In this document: one piece after another, positions 1 through 13,146 of the stretch
How the letters are laid out: each line of letters begins with the position of its first letter
How positions within the stretch are numbered: the first letter of the stretch is position 1
Assembly (NCBI GenBank): GCA_002917075.1
Contig: NTMA01000121.1
Coordinates: 1-64,000, forward strand
From: Hawksworthiomyces lignivorus
Lineage: Eukaryota > Ascomycota > Sordariomycetes > Ophiostomatales > Ophiostomataceae
Direction of reading: 5' to 3'
DNA length: 64,000 nucleotides
Translations under genes and position numbers: made by a program
The notes under the pieces: model-generated
Database searches by the model: none
Told to the model about the DNA's origin: nothing
Seen by the model: only the letters and a program-made list of their open reading frames with translations

Positions 1-1697
1 GGGGGGGGGAGGGGGAGGGCTGGAGATGCCACTCGGCACCAACAAAAAGGACATACGCAGGGGATAAGCCACCAACATGGAACCGGTCTCTCCTGTGCCC
101 TGTGCGAGGAGAAAACCAGGACAAGGCAACAAAAACAATGGGAGTACTTAAATTTGTTTCCTCTCCCGCGCGTTCTTGTGTTCTGAAATCATACGTCTTC
201 CAGGCTCTCCGGCCGGTGAGATCCACACAACAGAGTGAGATGAGTGGAGGATCTGACGAGAACAATGACAAATATTTCCCGTGCAATTTTGAAAAGGGCG
301 CTAATTAAGATAAGAAAAGCGAGAGGGCAGGTTCTATCTGGAGATTGACGAGAAGAACAAGAACAGAAAAACGCACACAACTGCGGAGCTATCGGCTCAA
401 GCCAAACTGGAACTCACTAGATGGAACAAATGTGACCTGCTTTACAGCAGAAGTTGCAGCATCTTTGCTGCGTTTCCAAAAGGACGAAAACGACGGCCGG
501 GATGAGGACGACGAGGGCGGGTCCATTGGGGAGAGGGTGAGGCAGAGTGAGAGGGAAGAGAGCGAGAGAGCGAGGGAGACGAGGAACAAGGCAGGCAGAC
601 GAGAGACACAAAGGAATAGAGTGGAGAGAATGGGGAGGGATGGTCGAGACGAAAGATACTAGAGCTGAGACTAGACCTGACGGGGGGCCGTGTGTTGTCT
701 GTGACGAGTGCGAAAGCAATAAAGTTCGAGATGGAGAGCGAGTGAGGCACAGAAAATTCGGAATCAGTTATTGGGATGTCTCTTGGTTGTCTTTTGTGGC
801 CGCCGAGATATTTGGAATCATAGCAATTGAGCGAATGAGAGGCAAGGGTGTCTGGCGGAGGTCAGCCCAAATACACACAGTATTGCGCCGCAGCAGTACA
901 GTGTGGACATCGTTTGGCATGGACGCATGTCTTATGTACTTCTTTGTTCAAATGAAGCGCTCAGTAGGCCAACCTTAACTCTATTCGCCGCCGCCGGCGC
1001 TTGGGCAGAGAGAGAGAGAGAGTTTGTCTTTCTGTATTCCCTGCTTGTAGTTTGTAGTCTGCAGATTATCTTACATTTCTTTGTGTGCCCCCTTAATATT
1101 ATTATCTTGGCTCTGCTGGAAGGAACAGAGGGAAGACCATTCTTTCCATCTTTCTGACGATAGTAAGTACATAACAAAGCTGAATAGCCCCACCTTTCCC
1201 ACCCCATCTTACTCCGTACTCCGTACATCGTACATAGTTAGATTTTTATTATTATTATATAAGTGACCTGGGGCTACGCGCGAAACAACCCCCAGGAAGA
1301 CGTATTATTTTCCATCACCGCAAATTATCGAGGGAAGTATTCCTTGGTGGTCTTTTCATCTCGAGCATCCGCGCTTGATCTAGGATTGTAACTGTAAAAG
1401 TGACGCTTGATATGCTATAATGACAAAGTGCTACATATAAAAGAACAGAGCAGAGCCAAAAAATCTAAGACAAGAAAAATATATGGCCTCTTCGCGCCCC
1501 TCAACTTTTAGCAGCCGTAGAACCCGTTTCGTTCATTCGTAATTCGTCCTCTGAAGGAGCTTTTCCCTTTCCAAAAAGAACGCCTCATATCACGTCTTGG
1601 AATAAAAGACGGACAGCAGAAACCCAAACTTCTCCAAGATAAAATGCATTAACAATCCAATTAAGAACCTCCCAGCACTAGATGCTCTCGCTGTTTT
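1..1697. other. Gene-free left edge, downstream of RRN3
   Basis: No open frame here resembles a protein family or joins to neighbours by plausible splicing. The stretch starts with a G-rich run, has a purine-rich block around 480-660 and a short GA repeat near 1007-1020. The right end must contain the 3' UTR and polyadenylation site of RRN3, which is transcribed leftward. Confidence 0.5.
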
Positions 1698-4157
1698 CTA
1701 GATGTCCTCCTCGGCGTCGGTCGCCGTGTCCTCCTCGAACTCGTCTTCTGCGCCGAGCAGGTTGCCGTCGTCGCTTTCGCTGTCGCTGTCGTCGTCGTCC
1801 ATGCCGGGGATGGGCGTCCACGATACGTAGTCGCCCTCGAGCCACCGCTTGCTGATCGGCAGGTGGTACGGGTCAAAGGGGAAGTTGCCCTCCAGCTGCA
1901 GCCGCCGGTCGTCGTCCACAGTGTATCCCGCATCCTCGCGCAGGGCACCGCCGTGGCCGTAGCGGCCGGACGCGAACTGCGATAGGTGGATGCTCTTGTT
2001 GCTCTCGATGCGCGGGAACACGTACATGAGCCGCAGCGAGTGCGCCAGCCGCGCGAACTCGGCCACGATCGGCGGCGAGCACACCATCAGCGGGTTGAAC
2101 GTCGCGTAGATGATGTTGGTCAGCGCCTGCTTCAGCCCGGGCATCCACTCCAGGTCGTGCCCCACGTACGTCGCGGGGTCCTCGGGGTCCACCAGGTCCT
2201 CCGGGTAGCTGTCCACCAAGTCGCGCCACCGGAAGCAGAAGATGTACAGCAGCGCCTGCACCCACGAGTAGAGCTCCTGGTAGCGCCGCAGGTCTGGCCC
2301 CTGGCACCCGTCGCTGTTCCGCCGCCGGTACGCCTCGATGCGGTGGCAGAGAATGCTCGCCACGTTCCGTACTGTCTCACGCGGGACGCGCGCCGCCCGG
2401 GCCACGTAGCTGCTCAAGTACGCGGCCGCGGACTGCCGCACCGCCGACGGCCGGTTGGACTCAAAGCCTAGGTTCAGCAGCGTGCCGGTGAAGAGGTCTT
2501 GCAGCGCGAGGCTCTTCTGGCTGAAGTGGAACACCAGAAATTGCGTATGGCGCGAGCTTGGCACCGTCAGCACAAAGTTGGCAAAGTCCGACAGCATGTC
2601 CTCGAGACAGCTGTGCGCCGCGGCGGAGTCGGGATCCTCAAACATGGGCGTCAGCAGCGCAAAGAGCCGGTCGAGCATGGCATCGAGCTTCTGCACCAGC
2701 CTTGTCGACTTGTCGATCCGCGCTGTCTCCTCGTCATAGTCCGGGTCGCCAAATACGGGCATGTCGCTCTCGTCGGCCTCTGAATCGGCATCCTCGTCGT
2801 TGTCCTCATCACCTGCGGCATCTGCCGCACCAGCCGCGCTGTCGCCGTCCTTGCTGGTCAGCTGAAACACTACTTTTGCTACCAGATCGTCGTCCATGTC
2901 GGACAGATCGAGCTGAAACTCGGTGTCGATCTTTACGAGCTGTGACGTAATCATCTCGAGCACGTCGGCGCTGAGGCTCGGCGTGTACTCTCGTAATCGA
3001 AGAAGGTTGTCAAGATAATACAGGTGAACGGCCTTGGATTCGTCAGGAAAGGGAAATTTTTGGGCGACCAGCTTGCACACGACAGTCCGTGCTGCTGGGA
3101 AGATCTGTAGAAGATGGCGGAGACCGAAGTGGAGTCTTCTTTGTGCCGTTTCGCGGTCGACACTGGGAAGATCTGGAACGGCCCATGAGGATGCAGCCGG
3201 CTCTCTGAATTTATCGACAATCATCTGTAATAGTAATTAGCCACCATGCTTTAGAGGTGGGACATGGCGAACTAAGGAGAAAAAGAAGGCTTACCTCAAG
3301 AACTGGGCGCATATAGGCGCCTTGAGCGCTGACCAGTGCCGCCAGGACTAGGATGAATATTAGATACAAACATCGCTTCGTGGACACGACGAAAAGGGTA
3401 GAAGGAGAGATCCAAAAAGGACACCCAAAAATAAACACGTACATTGGACATAGCTCCGGCAGAAGTTCTCATCGCGCCCCAACCAGGAGCAGGACAGGAG
3501 CTTCCGGACCAGCGTCACGCACGACTTGTTCAGGAGCGGTGTGCAGCTGGTCAGTGCAATTATGTACAGCACGAGGTCCTCGGGCCGCACGGCTTCGTCG
3601 TCGTCATCGCCGTCGAGCGGCTCGACGTACGGCTCGCGGTCGTTCGCAAAGACCTCGACGAGTTCAAGGTAGTCCTGGTCGTCGGCCTTGTTGCCGCCGC
3701 TGCCTGCTGCAGCGTGTATCTCGAGCGCGCGTCGCACAGACCGCTTTATGTCGTCAAGCGTGCGGCGACCGCTGACCTCGGCGGTCTCGTTGAGGCTCAT
3801 GTCGAAGTGGACGGTCTTCTGGCGCTTGGCCAGCGGGCTGCTGTTGAGAGAATCGTCGTCCATTCCGTTAAATTTGCCGTTCTTTTCTGTCTCTCCTTTC
3901 TCATTATATCCGACAGTCAAACTTGTCCGCTTTTTTGTCTTATCGGCGTCCTGGCTGTCACCGACGAAACGGTCGCCTAGTTTTCGCTTTCGTGGGTGGC
4001 TTTGGTTGTCGGCGCTGCGGGCGACGGGCGAAGTGGCTTTTACGCGAACGTCGTCTCGAAGAATCGATTTGGCTGGTAATTTGATGTCGCTGGAGTTGAT
4101 GGTTGATGAGAGGCTGGATGCTGAGCGCCGAGCCGCCAATGTCGCGTGGGACGTCAT
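1698..4157 (-). CDS. RRN3: RNA polymerase I-specific transcription initiation factor Rrn3
   Basis: Rrn3 (TIF-IA in animals) binds Pol I and makes it competent to initiate rRNA transcription with core factor in the nucleolus. Three exons fit in phase: 4157-3443, 3347-3295 and 3224-1698, giving 764 residues; introns are 94 bp (GTACGT...CTAG) and 70 bp (GTAAGC...ACAG). The short middle exon encodes 'FLAALVSAQGAYMRPVLE', which joins family-typical sequence on both sides. Family hallmarks include 'FPFPDESKAVHLYYLDNLLR', an acidic low-complexity insert followed by 'RLVQKLDAMLDRLFALL', and near the C-terminus 'FPFDPYHLPISKRW'. The tail is very acidic. The first ATG is at 4157; the frame extends upstream only to a TTG. 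The ~130 N-terminal residues are basic and probably disordered, which makes the protein longer than the 627-residue yeast one. Family assignment is firm. Confidence 0.93.
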
Positions 4158-6114
4158 TGCTGTTGGCGGCGCTTCTTGCTTTCGTAACAAGACGTAGTCC
4201 TCCTCCGGACTTCCTCGATTCTAACCGCTAATATTGAATATAAGAGATTCTCGTATCTGATATTATGAAATGTATGGTCTGGTGGCAAAGGACGCCGCTG
4301 TTAGAGTCGTTGTCTTGGTGGGAGGGTGATGCAAAGAAGAAGGGCGACTGTCTCAGGCAGCTGATATGCATCGCTTAAGCATAAGATCAATAAAGCCAAA
4401 AAGATAAAATAGACGTTAAAAGAAAAATTATATACAACAGAGACGATGTCCGCTGGATCTGAATATAGAAACGATAGAAACGATAGAAATGCTGGCTGGA
4501 TGGTACGTGCATGCGTGAGGGGAAATCCAGGCAACAAAAGGCAGCAAAAAGGACGAGAGAAAAAGGATTCGAAAAATTATTTTGGTGCCGTTTCTATTGA
4601 CGAAATTTCATGGGGGACGAACTTTTTTGCGGGGCGATAACGCATTTATCTCGGAGATGGTGGAACCGTCACGTGTGCAATTTTGTTATTCCCCGTCTTC
4701 CCATTAAACAATTGTCTTAAGACACTGAGACATCCACTAGAGCGGCGAACTATCAGAGGCTTTCATTTTACGTACGTACACAGACTTAGTTTAAAGGCTT
4801 AGTATCTCCGTTTTGACCTCCCTCTCGCCAAGAATGCACACGTCGAGGCACGATTCATATATTTGCTCATTGCAGTGGCTACATATCCATGACGAAACCG
4901 AATGGCCAAATCGACTTTGCTTCTCTTTCATTTCAGCGCCGTGGATAACGCACACCATAGAAACACGGCTGAGGGAGATCGAGAACGATCGGAAAGATCT
5001 GTGTCACGGTACCAGTTGTCGGTGCCATAGCGGCTACCTTAGTTGTGCCGTGCTAAAGAATAAAAGGACGGGCAGCCTACGGCGGCATATAAAACTATAG
5101 ACCAGGCTAGTTTCAACCCCCTTTTTATTATCTCGCTGGCACCGTTTAGCTTGTTTACAACCTACATTCGTCCCTCTGCTTCATCTAAGCCGTCTCTCTG
5201 TTATATCCTATTGCATGACAGCATAGCCAGCAGTTGGAAGAGAAAAACTTTACGCCTAACAGGAGAAGTCTAGACCCTCACTCTGTATCAAGAATAGAAG
5301 GATGACGTTAGCGGAGCGCCGCCGGCCCAAGATTGAACAAGCTGCTGATTGATATGTCCTAGTCCATTTTGCTGCCTAAGGTGCAGCGAACCGAATATAC
5401 TTTGTAATCCAAACAACTATTGAACAGTTAAGAAAAATAAATAAATAAAGAAACCAGACAAGTTGATGTGAAGGGGGCAACCGGGGAGAAAATATTTGGT
5501 GTTGGGTGGAAAAAACAACAATAGCCGAACAGTCTCGCAGCTCTGCCTCAAGAGTGATCTTTCATGGCACGAACTGCGATGGAAACGTAGGGCACCCTGG
5601 GGGAATCTATGGACCGACCAGAAAACAGAACAAAACAAAAATCCCATAGAAAGCTGACAAGTAAAGAACGTAAACAGAACCCTTGACCCTGCGAGAGATG
5701 GGAAAGGCGACAGAAGACGAAAAAAACACACAAAAAACTAGAGCTGAAGAAACGTCGCGAGGATGGTGTTGCCAGAAAGCAATCAAACTCTATGGTTTCG
5801 CATCTCTGTGGTTCATTCGCCTTTGCCATCCCATTTCCGTCTTCGCTGCGTTCTTTACTCGCCGCGTCAGAGACTCCACCGTCCATCCGTTCGCCTCCAG
5901 TAAGATTGCCTTTCCAATAAAAATACCATCATATTTGCTTTGTACATGGAAGTGCTGTGCTTCCGCGCTGTGGAAAGATAGCCTCAAAGCACAACCCGCC
6001 GTACTCCTCACCTCGCAATGTGCTGCCATACGCTTGATCGTGGGGGGGGGGTTGCGTTTGTGAAACAAAACTAGTCACTCTGTGCTGCTCAGCTCTTATG
6101 AGAGTGTGAGCCGC
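4158..6114. other. Intergenic: RRN3 promoter and hapC 3' region
   Basis: About 2 kb upstream of RRN3 and downstream of hapC, both leftward genes. The frames present (for example 4813-5100 +) have no family resemblance. A run of nine G lies at about 6042-6050. I see no RNA gene or repeat array. Confidence 0.5.
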
Positions 6115-7604
6115 CTAGTACCCTTCGCCGCCAGCAGATCCGTTATGGCCGGCTTGCGCACCGTAGATGTAGCCTGAACCGTCTCCGCCAGCCTCAGGTT
6201 GCTGTCCAGCCAAGTCCGCGCCACTCTGGAATCCGGCACCAGCAGTGCCAGGTCCAGCACCAGCCGCGCCATACCCTTGGCTGTTGGGACGGTTTTGTTG
6301 GTTGTCTCCGCGATTTGATTGAGACTGCTGCGACAATACGATTAGACAACTGGGCATTGAAAAAAAAAAGAATAATATAACAGAGCCATCTTAAGCAGCA
6401 AATGAGAGGAGGAAAAGGAGTGCTTCCTTACTTCGCGATACTTGGAGAGATAGATTTTAAGCGCTTCCGCATAATTTTCGAATCCCAGAGAAGTCATTGC
6501 AAAAAGAATATCCTCGCCGTTGACTGTTTTCCGTTTCTCTTGGTGGCATTTCTCAGAGGCTGCGTTTGTTAGCAAGGGACATTAGGTTGATGTGCTCTCT
6601 TTGATGGATCACGACGGGCAGGAACAGAAAGTTAAAACGTACCTTCGCTCGTGATGAACGAGATGAATTCGCTGACGCATTCTTGCATACACTCCTTGGC
6701 TTCTTTTGCTATCTTAGCATTCTCTGGGAGCGCATTTTTCATAATGCGAGCAACTGGAGCAAAGTTTCGAATGTTAGCATCGTGTACATTGTGCTTGCCG
6801 GTCCTCGAAGAAGAACTGCGCCGCTCAACAGGAGATCCAGAAGACGGCGACTGCTGCCGGGACATAGGAAGAGAGGAAAAGAAGAAACCGAGGTCACAAG
6901 TGAGGAAATAAAAGGAAACAAAAATGCTCTGGGCCAAAATGCAATAGCTGGGCTTCCGCTCGGAGACAGAAACAACACGGCCTGTGCGAGCAATAGACAA
7001 GCGCTTGGGTCATTGAGCAGGACTCTTCCAAACGGCCAAGTTGGCTCGGTCAGCGGAGAATGGCATTGAAGAGACATTCCTAGTGGAGTTCGAGGATGAC
7101 GGCAGCGTCTTCATTCCCGTTGGACCCGTGCACCTTGTGTGCGCCCATGACGAGACGTTCACACGGAAGACGTCTCGTAGAAACATATCCGACGGGCATT
7201 CCCCTTTGGACACTCGTCGAACAAGAGCGCCTCCACAACACTGCTTTCAGGCGAACGTTCCTGCGAGACGCTTTGCACAAAAATTTCATCCTCGGTTTGT
7301 GCTTCTTGCCCAGTGTTCATCGTGACCGGCTCTTCTATGTGCACCGTTGCAGTGCACGCTCGCACAACCGTACACAAAACCGACGATGCAAAGAGAATAG
7401 GCAAAGGCAATGAATAACAAAAATCAGAGAGCAAAACGACTCACCATTGGCTATGGGCAACCACCGGTCTTGCTCCTTAACCTCGAACTCATAGGCGAGG
7501 CCGCTCGCGTGTGGGTCTTGAGGATCATTCATTTGGCCTTCCTCGTCGGGGGACTGTACGCCTTGCTCGACATCTTTTGGATTGGATTGCGGGGAGTCGG
7601 ACAT
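6115..7604 (-). CDS. hapC: CCAAT-binding factor subunit HapC/Hap3 (NF-YB)
   Basis: Histone-fold subunit of the HapB/C/E (Hap2/3/5, NF-Y) complex that binds CCAAT boxes; in fungi it pairs with HapX/Hap4-type partners to control iron and respiratory genes. Four exons in phase: 7604-7445, 6753-6643, 6559-6432 and 6327-6115, 203 residues. The NF-YB histone fold covers about residues 47-133 and is almost invariant: '[10 protein letters not shown]' then '[20 protein letters not shown]', '[14 protein letters not shown]', '[20 protein letters not shown]' and 'YLSKYRE'. The C-terminal Gly/Gln-rich tail ending '[13 protein letters not shown]' resembles Sordariomycete orthologues. Introns 2 and 3 are 83 and 104 bp; intron 1 is 691 bp, unusually long, and contains an in-frame ATG (6865) open into exon 2. 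Identity is very secure. Confidence 0.95.
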
Positions 7605-9028
7605 ATTTGGCTACCTGCAGCGGGTGCGAGCTTCTTCTTGTAATTCCTTGGATTGCTAACTCGCACAGGTGTTTGGTGGAGATGATGTGTCCCTGACACG
7701 TTGCAGGGTGGGCAGGACTGACGACCTTGTTTTCTTCGTCTTCTTGGGCCGCCTGAGGTGCAGAAGCGATGAGAAAACGTGCGTCAAGTCAGACAGGACT
7801 AGTGCTGCCTCTGCGTATCCAGCATTAGGTTATTAGTTTTTCACTCTTTGACCGTTCCTTTTTTTGCCTTCCTGCCCGACTTTTAGCCCCATCCCAGGTG
7901 CGTTGGGGGGCGTGTTTGGGGATATGCAAAGACGGAGCGGTGGGAGTGCGTGTGGGAGGGGGGTAACAGAATGGGGGGGAAGGGTAGGAACAAGGAAGTG
8001 GATGCGCTTCTACTGCGGGTCATGCAAAAAGGAAGAAAAAAAACTGACTTTATCGGTCTAAATAAGACGTTGTCGTTTATTTTCTTCCGTATTTAACGTA
8101 CCTTGGTCAACCTGTTGATTGCCGCCTGGTGCTTCCTAATACGTGTGTTGTGTCCCTGCTGGTACAATGCGGTTAGCTGTCGAACACACGGAAGGAATTT
8201 GTCCCCTCTGAAGTATCGTCAGATGCACCAAGGAGACGGCTCCCTCATTCTTCTACCAGTGAGCTCGCAGAGGACGTAGCGTGCCATTAGAGAAGGCGTG
8301 TTCCTTTTCCAAACATGCTGAAGAGCCGATCGCAGATAACTTTAGCGGCATCTGTTTTCGACTCCCCACACTGTCGCCAGCTCTTGTGCTATTTTCTGCT
8401 CTCGCTACTGCCGCACGGCAAAGCTCATTGATTGAAAATGAGAGCCGTATCCCTGGTTACACCAGCCGCCAGGGGCGCAGATTGAAGGTGGTTGGCTACC
8501 TACACAGAAGATTTGATGCGTGCTTGTCTTGTTCCCTTTCCTCTTGGGGTCTGCTTTCGCCTTGTCAAGATTTTCGCCTTGTCTGGCTTTTCAGCAGGAT
8601 AAAAAGTAGGCGGATAGCTAGCGGAAGCTGTTTGGGTGCGAAGGCGTCGAATGTCGCGGGCAAGTCGTTCCTGTTGTGTCGGACGAAGGCTGCGGGTGCG
8701 CGAAGCTCAGGGTACCTACGACCGGCGCGATGTTAGAAACTAGAAAACCCGTTCGTCTCTCTCCTGTGCATTGCCGCTCTCTGTCCCGTGTTGTTCCAGC
8801 AACGATGTTGGACAATTGCAGCCTCGGTATGCAAGGCAGAGTAGCACACAGCCGTCCGCGATAGACACCCAACAACTGCTCTTTGTCGCGGCCCCAACAA
8901 ACTGTCAACTGTGAGCGCAGCAGCAGCACCACTACCACTACCACTGCCGCCAGGCCCCTTCGCGCATCCAAGGAGATGCAATGCGTTGTTTGTTGACGCA
9001 GGCTGACAGACGAGCCGCACAGCGCAGC

Positions 9029-9090
9029 GAGTGGGCCGGTGGACGAGTGGACGAGTAGGCGAATGGGTGCGTGGGCGAGTGGACGACCGG
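9029..9090. repeat. Imperfect ~10-bp tandem repeat
   Basis: Degenerate copies of a GTGGACGAGT-like unit, with variants such as GTGGGCGAGT. Only a few copies are recognisable; no function is apparent. Confidence 0.5.
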
Positions 9091-11198
9091 TAGTGCAAAG
9101 ACGAAACAGACTGACAGACAGAGGACGGCAAAGGACGAAGTGGCAGCACACCCACGTTTGGCACCTGCAACACGTACCTTGTAAGTACAGGGAAAAAATA
9201 TTGGTGGTTTTGGGCTAGAGATGCAGGAAAATCCGCAGATGCATAAGCATGTAGATGGGCTGCAAGGACGTGGGGTTTCGGCGTAGTGCAGAAGTACGGA
9301 GAAGACCAGTGATAGTGGAGGAAGAGAAAGAAGAGGCGCAGAATGCGAAAGGAGATAGAAAGGAGCGAGAAAGACCGCAACTGAGAAGAAGAATGAGTTT
9401 GCGAACTGAGCTGCGAAAGAGAGCAGAAAGGAATGCGGGAAAGCGGGTCGGTTTGTTAAGCAGGCCAGAGGTTTGTGGTGGTGGCGGCGGCCGCGGTGGT
9501 GTTGCGATGCAGTCGACGCAGAAGCTTCGGTTTTGGGGGGGTGGGAAGAAGAGCCCTGTTGGCAGGGAACGACAAACAACGCCAGCGTTACTTGCTGCAC
9601 CACCCATGTCAACACACTCTGTTTCTTTTGCGCTGTTTCTTTCTCTCCGGGTGATACCAGGAGAGTTTTGTTTTAGCACAGGTGACTAAGGTGGTACCTT
9701 CTCTTAAACCGAGAACGGCAAAGAGGTACATAGAGCGCCCCGCCAAACTAGTGCTAAAAAGGCAGGATAGAGGGGTATTGTTATGACACCACCACATGTT
9801 CATGCAATGTATTCTTTTTTGGGGGGGATGGAACACGCTATAGCAAAATGGCCAGGTCAACAGAGATGCCCACAGAGACAAAGAAAAACCAAAAGAACCA
9901 ACCCATCGAGCGGCTGAAGAGAAGACCCGCCTCTCCAAACCAAACCACAGCTTGAAAACTGCACTTCACGGATGTGATACTGCTTTGAGGGAGTGGTCTT
10001 GCTCGGAGCTTGCTCCCGTGCTGTTTAGACAGCCTGCTTCTCCATTCTCGTGCTCTCCCGTGCCATCACAGCGAAGCAAACTGCTTCTGGTGTTCTACAA
10101 AGCAGACGTTTCGCAGCGCAGTGGGTTGCGATATAGGCCTAACCGAGGAGAGGAAAGGGTGGCATTGCAGGGCCCTGGCAACACGGGCTGGACAAGGCGC
10201 CGAAGCGGTGAAGACCGACCGGCTGCGGGTGATTTAGATTCTTAAAACAGACTAAAACTGAAGGAGAAAGGGAAAAAATGCAAGATGACGAGGCGGTAAA
10301 GGCTTTCCTCTCGCATGTCCTTGAAGAAAAGGTGCTGGTATCTACGATGTGGAAAGCAGACGTGTACGCATGGTCCAGCTGCCTGTGCGCGACGACGGGA
10401 TGCAATCACTCGCTCAGGACAAGATGGCGGATGCCGCGCCCAAGAAGAAAACAGCAAAGAACGATAAGAACAAAATACACACGACCTCATCTCCTACAGC
10501 TGTTGTCTGTGATCCATGCGCATTTCATCTGCACGGTTTTTTGCTTCTGAAGGCATTTTTATTTTTGGTTTGTTGGCGCCGCTTCTTCTTTGTTGACATG
10601 GGTTTTGAGTGACGAGAAATCCTGCAAAGTGATTTGACAATGGCTTGTTGCTCGTTCTTGCTGGCGCACCCTCGCACAAATAGCACCAGGGGAAGGGGCA
10701 ATTTTGTCTCTGATTGCCCGCCTCATGCCATTTGCAGCCACAACGGTTCCTCTGGCTTCCCTTCGTTCCCGGCTGTAAGGCTGCACCCACAGACGGTGCG
10801 CTACGGGCTGCCCAATCGCAAAGCGAGTCTCCCACTATAGCATCCCATTGGGCAGAAATGGAACAAAATCAGAGGCTGTTGGGCGTCATTCGCTGGCCGT
10901 AGTTAGAGATGTGTGAAATGAAGTGAGGCACCCCGTAAGATCAATGTTTTACTTTATTGTCACCTGGCCAATGGATGCATGTCTTTGTCCAAGTTTTCGG
11001 GAGCTAAAGGATTTTGGGAGGACACTTTAAATCGTAGGAGACCTAAACGAACGGTCTCAGATACGAAGGAACTGCCTTCGAGAGGGTGTGATGCCCGCAG
11101 ATGATTCTGGTCATATTACAGCTATCTTGCATGCATTGCGCAGAAGACACATCGTGCCCTATCCTAGAATCTAGGAATAGGACCGTTCTCTGGGAGGC

Positions 11199-11252
11199 GT
11201 GCGATACGTGCGATACGATGTGGGCAGTGACATGGGCAGCGACGTGGGCACG
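11199..11252. repeat. Short composite tandem repeat
   Basis: Two copies of GTGCGATAC are followed by three degenerate copies of a GTGGGCAGTGAC-like 12-mer. They sit in the gene-poor stretch upstream of hapC. Confidence 0.5.
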
Positions 11253-12543
11253 CATAGACAACAGGACAACTGGTTGAGAAGACGGGTGACAAAATTTTTG
11301 TGGTAAATTCAGCTGGCTTTCTGGCAGGCTTCCTTTAGGATCGACTTCGTCCCCTCTGTTACTTGGTACCGACAGGATGAAGCCATCTGGGAAAAGTGCA
11401 TATACAAGTGCATTAGAGTCTGCATAAAGGAGGGATGGAGATGAACTAACTATTGACAGCTGGCATCGGGTCACGCTCGGTACAACCGGGTGATGGTTTG
11501 TCTTCTTGTCCGGTGTCGAAGTGGTGGCTGCTGGCCAGCTGGCAAGTGGCATTAGTAAACTATGCTAGGCAAAGAGCAGTTGAAAAGAAAAAAGGCCGCA
11601 CCCAAACCAAGAAGTGCGTGGGATATTATGCCATGCTCAGCAATGTCAATAAATATAACCAGGCCCGGAAACTACCCGAAGGACAGCTGACGATGCACCA
11701 CCAACGGGCATTTCCTTGCACATGGCGTCAGCTCTTCGTGTGCTGGTTTTGCAGCCCAATATGGCGCGCTGGTTGGGCATCTAAAAATACCTACTGCTCC
11801 TCCGGCTTTGGTTGAGCATAGGACATTTAATTCCGCTCGAGGGAAGGAATCGCTAAAATGCACAAGTATCGAACAACACATCAAGAAGAGCCTGAGTGAT
11901 AATAATAGCAGTTCTATTGCTTTCGACAAGCCCCAAAGGAAGTCGTATGCGGAGAGGTGGACTTTCGAGACACACTCGTGTCTGGCCATAGATCCAAGAA
12001 CAACGCATCCGATATAGTTCTGTCGTACACATACATAACTGCCAGAGCATGCCTTCAGCCGGCCTTCTCTAGCCTATTTCTTGTTCACGTTTGAGACCAC
12101 TTTCCCGGCCACTCATCTATTTAGGAACGCACCATAGGGTAATAAACCCAAAGAGGATGCAAATGTGCTGGTTTTGCTGCAATGCTTATTAGAATCCGAG
12201 AACATGTCACCACCAGACAGGCACCATGCCAACATCTTTCGAATTCTTGAAAACTTATTCCGCAGGCAGAAGACGCGCCATGCCGACGTCAGTGTCTCCT
12301 GTCTTGAGACTAGCGTGGCTACACTTTTGCCCTTCTCGGCGATGCTATGAACTCGCCTCTTCGCCCTTGTCAACTATTCACTCAGTTCCTCTTTCCTTGT
12401 CATACCACCCCATACATATACCTAATCGCGCTGTAGTTTTGGTCAACTTGGTTGCCTCGTTTGCTGGTAATCCTTTGGGTAGTCAATAGAAATCTTCTCC
12501 TGCTATGTATCTTCATATCTGTTCTCGCCATCTGCTTTTGGTA

Positions 12544-13146
12544 TCATGACTGCACGACTTGCACATTGTTCTTTTTCTGTAAGACGAAAATAGTCAGCGG
12601 GTATGCTATGCTAGGATAATGCATGAGGGAAAATTTGTGGCATACCTTCCACTTCTCTAGTTCGTCCTGCCTTGCCTTGTACTGCTTAACAAGGTCATCA
12701 AGTACTTTGCTCAAGCCTTCGGCGTTCGTTTTTAGAGCTGGAACCACATCCTTCACTGTTCGCTCCACGAGAACACCATTAATCATGCGGAAGCATTTGC
12801 GGTCGCCTGGCAGCGGATCGAGGGTCTCGAGGACGAGCCTGCATTCGAAAAAATGGCACTTGTTAGTTTCATGTGTGCCAGTGGTGGGGAGGAGACGACC
12901 GTGTTATAAGACGCACTTGTGCTCTTCTGCTTCCTGCTCAACATCGCCAATCTTTTGCGCGATTTGCTGCAGCGTGTTCTTGAAGTTGGTGTATTGGACT
13001 TGGAGGTCTGGCAAAGGAGTTGACTCGAGGTTAGCTTCGAGGCCTGACTGGATCGCCGTCTGCGCTCGTAGAAATGCTCACATACCCTGTTGTCTCTTAG
13101 CCGAAGCCTGTTGTGAAGATGCCGAAGTTGCTGTTGCGGCCGACAT
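12544..13146 (-). CDS. PFD2: Prefoldin subunit 2 (beta-type)
   Basis: Beta-type subunit (GIM4 in yeast) of the hexameric prefoldin co-chaperone, which delivers nascent actin and tubulin to the CCT chaperonin in the cytosol. Four exons in phase: 13146-13086, 13007-12917, 12838-12646 and 12576-12544, 125 residues. After a short Ser/Ala/Gln-rich start the N-terminal coiled coil reads 'LQVQYTNFKNTLQQIAQKIG', then 'VLETLDPLPGDRKCFRMING' and 'GVLVERTVKDVVPALKTN', the standard prefoldin-2 beta-hairpin region, then the C-terminal coiled coil. The last exon is tiny (10 codons, ending 'KKNNVQVVQS'). Every junction has GT-AG. It is head-to-head with CMC2, 388 bp apart. Length and motifs match the family closely. 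Confidence 0.93.

Larger units (their letters stand above)
7605..12543. other. Long gene-poor stretch upstream of hapC
   Basis: About 4.9 kb between the hapC start and the 3' end of the prefoldin gene. Several frames exceed 100 codons (for example 8733-9380 - and 11043-11552 -) but their composition is erratic, they overlap each other, and none resembles a family. Two short imperfect tandem repeats lie near 9029-9090 and 11199-11252. The part near 7.6-8.3 kb should hold the hapC promoter and 5' UTR. A lineage-specific gene with small exons cannot be excluded by eye. Confidence 0.45.

Noticed and set aside
11043..11552. 169-codon minus-strand ATG frame upstream of hapC
   Set aside because: The composition is driven in part by a short tandem repeat (His/Ala/Val run) and nothing resembles a domain.
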